NCBI RefSeq assembly: GCF_003751385.1
Contig: NZ_RJVA01000013.1
Coordinates: forward strand, 1-64,000
Source of the DNA: Desulfosoma caldarium
Lineage (GTDB): Bacteria; Desulfobacterota; Syntrophobacteria; Syntrophobacterales; DSM-9756
Length of the DNA stretch: 64,000 nucleotides
Reading direction: 5' to 3'
Part shown: positions 58,103 through 64,000 of the stretch, piece after piece
Layout: each line of letters opens with the position of its first letter
How positions within the stretch are numbered: position 1 is the stretch's first letter
Notes under the pieces: generated by a model
What the model saw: only the letters and a program-made list of their open reading frames with translations
Database searches by the model: none
Told to the model about the DNA's origin: nothing
Made by a program: the position numbers and the translations under genes

Positions 58103-58171
58103 ACCTTTTGGAATGATCAAGGGACGCGAAGGCGTGCCCGCGTAGAGGGGTTAAAGAGAGGGGGCGTGTAT

Positions 58172-58744
58172 ATGGCCAAAGCTCATGAAGCCCGTGACAG
58201 GCTCTCGGAAGGGAGGAAACGGCAGGTGGCGGTCTTTACGTTTTCCAAAAAAGGTGACAGTGGTGAAACGAGCTTGTTGACCGGGGAGAGGGTTTCCAAG
58301 GCCAGTTTAAGGCCGGAGACCTACGGGACGCTGGACGAGGCCAGTTCCGTCTTGGGACTGGCCAAGGCGTTCTCAAATAATGACAAGGTGCGCCAAATGG
58401 TGCGCACCATTCAGGAAGATCTTCAACTTCTCGCAGCACAACTGGCCTGCGGCACTGAAAAACGCTGTGAATGGAGGGTGGAAAGTCACCACATCGATCG
58501 CCTGGAACAATGGATCGAAAACCTGCAACGGGAAGTGCCCCTGCCCCGCCATTTCGTCCTTCCCGGAACCAATCCCGTCAGCGCGTCGTTGGATGTGGCG
58601 CGAACCGTAGTGCGGCGTGCCGAACGCCGTGCCACGGGTATGAAGGAAGCCGGTATGCTGGAAGACCCTTTGGTTCAGGCATACCTCAACCGCCTGGCCG
58701 ATTTTCTGTTTACTTTGGCTCGGTACGCGGAAAAACATCCCTGA
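58172..58744 (+). CDS. PduO-type cob(I)alamin adenosyltransferase
   Basis: 190 residues from the ATG at 58172; a GTG six bases earlier is possible. PduO features: FTFSKKGDSGETSLLTGERVSK at the N-terminus, RPETYGTLDEASSVLGLAKAF, VARTVVRRAERRA and YLNRLADFLFTLARY. It makes adenosylcobalamin from ATP and cob(I)alamin. Corrinoid chemistry fits the acetyl-CoA pathway genes in this window, though adenosylcobalamin itself serves mutases. Confidence 0.9.
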   Translation: MAKAHEARDRLSEGRKRQVAVFTFSKKGDSGETSLLTGERVSKASLRPETYGTLDEASSVLGLAKAFSNNDKVRQMVRTIQEDLQLLAAQLACGTEKRCEWRVESHHIDRLEQWIENLQREVPLPRHFVLPGTNPVSASLDVARTVVRRAERRATGMKEAGMLEDPLVQAYLNRLADFLFTLARYAEKHP

Positions 58745-59141
58745 CCGCTTGTTCGAGAAGATCTTCTGAGTTGTCTTTTTGGGGAGGACGGGGCGGGCTG
58801 GATAACCTGGCATCGCGCCGCGGGGGAGGCTTTTACGAAAAAGGACGCGCGGCGCTCAAAAATTCCATGGAGGCGACCTTGCCATGCAGGGCCGCTGCAC
58901 AAGGTTAAAGGTCATTGCTGCCGGCGCAAGGAGACCCGATCTTTGGGCTTTTTTGAAGAGAAGCCCGTCGTGCTCAGCTCTGAAGGAGCCGCACGTTTGT
59001 CTTGTAGGCCGGCGGGCCGTAGCCCATGAAAAAAGAAGAAAAAAGAAAAAAAATTTAAAAGAAGCCAATGGCCAGTTTTCTTTTCCCGTCGACTTTGCCC
59101 CAAAACGGTGGTTCCTTCCTCTTATTTTTTCATTTTCGGAC

Positions 59142-59170
59142 TTGCCAGGAAACCTAAAGGCCTTTAGAAA
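59142..59170 (+). promoter_or_regulatory. Sigma-70 promoter of groES-groEL
   Basis: TTGCCA (59142-59147) and TAGAAA (59165-59170) are separated by exactly 17 bases and lie directly upstream of the CIRCE element. Confidence 0.75.
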
Positions 59171-59173
59171 GTG

Positions 59174-59200
59174 TTAGCACTCAGGTGAGTTGAGTGCTAA
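59174..59200. promoter_or_regulatory. CIRCE operator (HrcA binding site)
   Basis: TTAGCACTC, nine bases, GAGTGCTAA: a perfect match to the CIRCE inverted repeat. It overlaps the expected transcription start of groES-groEL, so the operon should be repressed by HrcA and induced by heat. hrcA is not in the window. Confidence 0.97.
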
Positions 59201-59233
59201 CACCATACCACGATGCACAAGGAGTGAGAGGCC

Positions 59234-59521
59234 ATGAAGTTACGTCCACTGCACGACCGAGTGATTGTCAAACGGTTGGAAGAGGAAGAACGGACTCAGG
59301 GCGGTATCATCATTCCCGACACCGCCAAGGAAAAGCCTCAACAGGGCAAGGTTCTGGCGGTGGGCAAAGGCAAACTCTTGGACAAGGGCGATGTGGTCCC
59401 TCTCATGGTCAAGGAAGGAGACCGAGTGCTCTTTTCCAAGTATGCCGGCACGGAAGTTAAGGTGGAAGGAGAAGAGCTTCTCATTATGCGAGAAGACGAC
59501 ATCTTAGCCATTCTTGAATGA
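59234..59521 (+). CDS. groES: Co-chaperonin GroES
   Basis: 95 residues, normal length; AAGGAG precedes the ATG. Motifs: [33 protein letters not shown] (mobile loop included), [13 protein letters not shown] and ILAILE. It caps the GroEL ring. It follows CIRCE and precedes groEL by 24 bp. Confidence 0.98.
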   Translation: MKLRPLHDRVIVKRLEEEERTQGGIIIPDTAKEKPQQGKVLAVGKGKLLDKGDVVPLMVKEGDRVLFSKYAGTEVKVEGEELLIMREDDILAILE

Positions 59522-59533
59522 TCGCCTAGGTGA

Positions 59534-61168
<1,635 letters not shown>

Positions 61169-61196
61169 TAACTGGGCGCCTGATGGGCCGCAGCAC

Positions 61197-61225
61197 GAAC
61201 CCGGACCTTGTCCGGGTTCTTTTTT
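61197..61225 (+). terminator. Rho-independent terminator after groEL
   Basis: A 10-bp perfect stem GAACCCGGAC / GTCCGGGTTC with loop CTT, followed by six Ts. Confidence 0.94.
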
Positions 61226-61309
61226 GTTGCACTTTCGGCGCCGATTTTGCTAAGCACGGAGCGTTTCACGGCGAAATCCGTGCAGTCAATTGGGAAAGGA
61301 GGAGCCATT

Positions 61310-61678
61310 ATGGCTCGCGTCACAGTGGAAGACTGCCTCAGGCAGGTGGAAAATCGGTTCGCTCTGGTCCATCTGGCGGTGCGCCGGGTTCTTCAATTGA
61401 GAAAGGGTGCGACGCCCCTCATCGACGCGCCGAAAAATAAGGAAGTGGTCGTGGCCCTGCGGGAGATCGCGGCGGGCAAGGTGACCCCGGAAAATATTCT
61501 GGAACTGGAAGCCCGAGAGGACCACAACGGCGAGTTGGCTTTGCCTCATCGCATTGCGTCCAGTTCAGAAGAGATTCAGGAGGTGATGAAGGAATCGGCC
61601 CAGAGCGGAACCATAGAAGGGTCCATGGAAGAGGCGGTGTTAAAGGCGCAGGGGCCAGAGGGCGAAGAGGTGGATTGA
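61310..61678 (+). CDS. rpoZ: RNA polymerase omega subunit
   Basis: 122 residues from the ATG at 61310 (AAAGGAGGAG upstream); the longer frame runs through the groEL terminator. Omega features: [30 protein letters not shown], then [21 protein letters not shown]. It assists RNA polymerase assembly and ppGpp binding. The acidic C-terminal extension is common in this phylum. It heads a run with a small unknown and dnaJ. Confidence 0.93.
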   Translation: MARVTVEDCLRQVENRFALVHLAVRRVLQLRKGATPLIDAPKNKEVVVALREIAAGKVTPENILELEAREDHNGELALPHRIASSSEEIQEVMKESAQSGTIEGSMEEAVLKAQGPEGEEVD

Positions 61679-61713
61679 GCGGCTGCTGTTAAGGCCCGCG
61701 AAGTGAGGAGAAC

Positions 61714-62049
61714 ATGGGGAACCGGAACGGCCTGTCGTGCCTGGAAAAGCGGGAATGGCTCAATCGTCCGACCGTGGCTGTGGACGAGCTCATGGCCCGG
61801 GGGCGCGCTCTGGAGGAAGCGGGCTTGATTCACGATGCCGTGGACTTTTACGAAAAGGCGCAGGCCCGCCGTGAACTGGAGCGCCTGGTGTCCCTGGCCG
61901 TGGACGAAGGGGATGCCTTTCTTTTTCTACGCCTGCACGGGATCCTCAAAACGGACCCCTCACCTGAGCAATGGAAAACCTTGGCGCAGCGGGCTGAGAC
62001 CCTCGGCAAGACCCTCTACGCGCAGCGGGCACGGCAGCAACTTTCTTGA
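61714..62049 (+). CDS. Small hypothetical protein, TPR-like helices
   Basis: 111 residues; GAGGAG precedes the ATG. It is mostly helical: ELMARGRALEEAGLIHDAVDFYEKAQARRELERLVSLAVDEGD has the spacing of a tetratricopeptide-like helix pair. No signal peptide or membrane segment. It lies between rpoZ and dnaJ, which suggests a housekeeping or proteostasis link, but no function is known to me. Confidence 0.75.
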   Translation: MGNRNGLSCLEKREWLNRPTVAVDELMARGRALEEAGLIHDAVDFYEKAQARRELERLVSLAVDEGDAFLFLRLHGILKTDPSPEQWKTLAQRAETLGKTLYAQRARQQLS

Positions 62050-62139
62050 CAAGCCACCTCGGCATGCTTAAAGGACTTTCGGCCTGCCCGTCCTAAAAAG
62101 AATCCTTGAAAAGCCTCTCAAGTACAGGTGATGGGAACT

Positions 62140-63285
62140 ATGGCTACGAACCGGGACTATTATGAGATCCTTGGTGTTTCCCGCAACGCCAGCGATGAAG
62201 AAATTAAAAAAGCCTACCGCAAGCTGGCCCTTAAGTATCATCCTGATCGGAATCCAGGGGACAAGGAAGCCGAGGAGCGTTTCAAGGAGGCGGCGGAGGC
62301 CTACGAGGTGCTTCGAGATCCTCAGAAGCGCCAACTGTACGACCAGTTCGGCCACGAAGGGCTTCGAGGTTCCGGTTTTCAAGGGTTTCGAGGTTTTGAG
62401 GACATTTTCAGTTCATTTGGGGACATTTTTCAGGAGTTTTTTTCCTTTAACTTTGGAACATCCCAAAGGTCCAGGACCAATGCCCGGCCGGGAAACGATC
62501 TGCTCTACGAGCTGGAAATTTCCTTTGAAGAAGCCATCTTTGGCACCGAAAAAGACTTGGATATCAACACATACCGGCAGTGCGAACGCTGTGGAGGCAG
62601 CGGGTCGGAGCCGGGGTCTTCCGAGAGCATGTGCCCTCTGTGCCGAGGGCGTGGACAGGTGGTCCAGAGCCAAGGCTTTTTCCGCATCGCCACGACGTGC
62701 ACGCGCTGCCATGGTGCCGGCCGTGTGATCACGACCCCGTGCCGGGATTGCGGGGGGCAGGGCCGGCTGCGACGCCTCAAGACGGTGCACGTGAAGGTGC
62801 CGCCGGGTGTGGATTCCGGAACACGGCTACGCTTGCGCGGGGAAGGTGAGAGCGGATACCGCGGGGGTGTGGCAGGGGATTTGTACGTGCGGCTGAAGGT
62901 GCGGCCTCACGAGATCTTTGAACGGGACGGCAACGACCTTTATGCCAAGATCTCCGTTTCTTTTGTTCAAGCCATCCTGGGCGACGAAGTCCTTTTGAAT
63001 ACGCTGGACGGGGAAAAGGTCATCAAGATTGAACCGGGCACCCAGCCCGGAACCGTGCTCAAGTTTCATGGTGAAGGTGTGCCTTCGTTGCGAGGCTACG
63101 GCCGAGGCGACCTCTTTGTCCAAATCGATGTCACCATCCCTTCTAAAATCACCCCCCGCCAAAAAGAGCTTCTTATGGAGTTTCAGGCGATCGAGGAAGA
63201 AAAAGCCGAAAAGAGGGGTCGCAAGTGGCCCTGGAGCAAACGGCATCAGGACAAGGATCGCGTCGTGGGCGAGACCGCTCGCTAA
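62140..63285 (+). CDS. dnaJ: Chaperone DnaJ (type I Hsp40)
   Basis: 381 residues from the ATG of [19 protein letters not shown] codons 9-12 bases upstream are possible. J domain with YHPDRNPG (HPD), a Gly/Phe-rich linker ([17 protein letters not shown]), four zinc motifs [24 protein letters not shown] and CRDCGGQG, and the C-terminal substrate domains. It stimulates DnaK ATPase. dnaK is not adjacent here, so this may be a paralogue or the genome may have split dnaK/dnaJ. Confidence 0.96.
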   Translation: MATNRDYYEILGVSRNASDEEIKKAYRKLALKYHPDRNPGDKEAEERFKEAAEAYEVLRDPQKRQLYDQFGHEGLRGSGFQGFRGFEDIFSSFGDIFQEFFSFNFGTSQRSRTNARPGNDLLYELEISFEEAIFGTEKDLDINTYRQCERCGGSGSEPGSSESMCPLCRGRGQVVQSQGFFRIATTCTRCHGAGRVITTPCRDCGGQGRLRRLKTVHVKVPPGVDSGTRLRLRGEGESGYRGGVAGDLYVRLKVRPHEIFERDGNDLYAKISVSFVQAILGDEVLLNTLDGEKVIKIEPGTQPGTVLKFHGEGVPSLRGYGRGDLFVQIDVTIPSKITPRQKELLMEFQAIEEEKAEKRGRKWPWSKRHQDKDRVVGETAR

Positions 63286-63436
63286 GAATGGGTGAAACCG
63301 GCTCGCGCGCATCAAAGGCGAACGTGACCTTTCCCAAAGAGCGGTCTTAGGTCGAGCGCGCCTTGGAGTCGCGATTTGGCTCGATGACCGGGGACAAGGT
63401 TTTCGCGGCGCGTTCCTTGGGCAAGGAGGGTCGATC

Positions 63437-63649
63437 GTGAGGGCTGAGCGCTATTCCGGCCAGTACCAAGATTTTCATGCCACCGCATTGTACTGCCCGC
63501 GCTGCCGGCAAGCCATGCCGGTACGCAGTCGGCTTTTGTTGATTCTGCCGGATGGAGAACTTCACGAGTACCTGTGTGCCGTGTGTGCCGCGTCCGTGGG
63601 CACCAAGACGGTCAGACAAGAGCGCGAAGCCCGCATCCTTATGGCCTAG
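63437..63649 (+). CDS. Small zinc-ribbon-like hypothetical protein
   Basis: 70 residues from a GTG with AAGGAGG upstream. Two Cys pairs, YCPRCRQAMPV and YLCAVCAAS, about 28 residues apart, form a likely zinc ribbon. No family recognised. It stands between dnaJ and an ABC transporter gene. Confidence 0.7.
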   Translation: MRAERYSGQYQDFHATALYCPRCRQAMPVRSRLLLILPDGELHEYLCAVCAASVGTKTVRQEREARILMA

Positions 63650-63719
63650 TCAGGGCACGTGGAAAAACGCGCGTACACAGGGGCATGAAAAGCCTGGGTT
63701 CGAACAGAGGTGAACAAGG

Positions 63720-64000
63720 ATGATCGAAGCGCACGGTTTGACCAAGTGGTATGGAACGGTACCCGCCATACAGGATGTGAGTTTTGAGATCGCCAAGGGG
63801 GAAGTGGTGGGATTTCTCGGCCCAAACGGCGCCGGCAAGTCCACCACCATTCGCATTCTCACCTGCTACATGCCACCGACGGCCGGATCCGCCAAAGTGG
63901 ACGGCTTGGATTGCCTGGAAAACTCTTTGGAAGTGCGCCGACGCATCGGCTATCTTCCGGAAAATGTTCCTTTATACAATGAGATGACCGTGCGGCGCTT
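63720..64000 (+). CDS. ABC transporter ATP-binding protein (partial, runs off the window)
   Basis: The first 93 codons of an ABC ATPase starting at the ATG at 63720. Visible are MIEAHGLTKWYGTVPAIQDVSFEI, Walker A GFLGPNGAGKSTTIRIL and the Q-loop-like region RIGYLPENVPLYNEMTV. The style (PENVPLY) matches CcmA/GldA-type ABC-2 exporters. The signature motif, Walker B and the permease lie beyond the end. Confidence 0.92.
   Translation, partial: MIEAHGLTKWYGTVPAIQDVSFEIAKGEVVGFLGPNGAGKSTTIRILTCYMPPTAGSAKVDGLDCLENSLEVRRRIGYLPENVPLYNEMTVRR

Larger units (their letters stand above)
58745..59233. other. Intergenic region carrying the groES promoter and CIRCE
   Basis: About 490 bases. The first 350 hold no supported gene, only short frames without known motifs, and a purine-rich tract near 59030-59060. 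The last 90 hold the promoter and CIRCE operator, listed separately. Confidence 0.5.

Noticed and set aside
63655-63670. Second parS-like CACGTG near the end of the window
   Set aside because: Only the central hexamer matches; the flanking GTT/AAC arms are missing.

Overview
The window looks like a chromosomal segment of a strictly anaerobic, GC-rich Desulfobacterota (deltaproteobacterial) bacterium, most likely a sulfate reducer of the Syntrophobacteria type (Desulfosoma/Desulfacinum-like). The basis is gene content: a Wood-Ljungdahl methyl branch (fhs, folD, metV, metF, a CooC-type ATPase), a large Hdr/MvhD flavin-based electron-transfer cluster that includes a selenocysteine MvhD, and conserved housekeeping genes. 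The genus is inference. Origin-proximal markers (a perfect 16-bp parS palindrome at 328-343 and a dnaN-gyrB-gyrA block) suggest the segment lies near the replication origin, although dnaA and recF are not here.

Layout. (1) 1-5,060: parS, a YjbQ protein, then a compact minus-strand cassette of a diglycine-ended small protein, an E2-like protein, a small unknown, a ClpX-like AAA+ unfoldase without zinc domain or ClpP-docking loop, and a JAMM-type metalloprotease. This resembles a ubiquitin-like modification/unfolding system and is the best candidate for an undescribed system. (2) 5,061-12,600: malQ, gpmI, a crotonase, HtrA protease, VanZ-like protein, pgpA. (3) 12,681-17,402: a giant 1,573-residue protein with a degenerate HD-like segment. 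(4) 17,520-26,363 (minus): sensor kinase, gpsA, gyrA, gyrB, dnaN, with a 19-bp perfect inverted repeat ahead of gyrB. (5) 26,929-29,657: fhs and folD, closed by a strong terminator. (6) 29,764-39,309 (minus): hdrC-hdrB-hdrA/gltD fusion-hdrA-mvhD. (7) 39,413-44,109: a GcvH-like protein, a kinase with an N-terminal Rossmann domain, a sigma-54 response regulator and an archaemetzincin. (8) 44,235-47,366: Sec-containing mvhD, metV, metF, cooC-like. (9) 47,453-54,048: purH (IMP cyclohydrolase domain only), purD, purE, tsaC, a MurG-HEAT fusion and an MraY variant. (10) 54,076-64,000: ugd, a large sensor kinase, a PduO-type adenosyltransferase, CIRCE-controlled groES-groEL, rpoZ, dnaJ, small proteins and the start of an ABC transporter.

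How the genes fit together. FTHFS, FolD and MetF/MetV carry C1 units between formate and methyl-THF. Two MvhD paralogues and the HdrABC set, one HdrA fused to a GltD/NfnB-like NAD(P)H module, would couple the methylene-THF reductase step to ferredoxin, NAD(P)H or disulfide electron pools. The Rossmann-PAS kinase and its sigma-54 regulator lie between the two divergent halves and are plausible regulators. The purine genes use the same folate C1 pool. Starts were chosen from ribosome binding sites where these are visible; several differ from the longest open frame.
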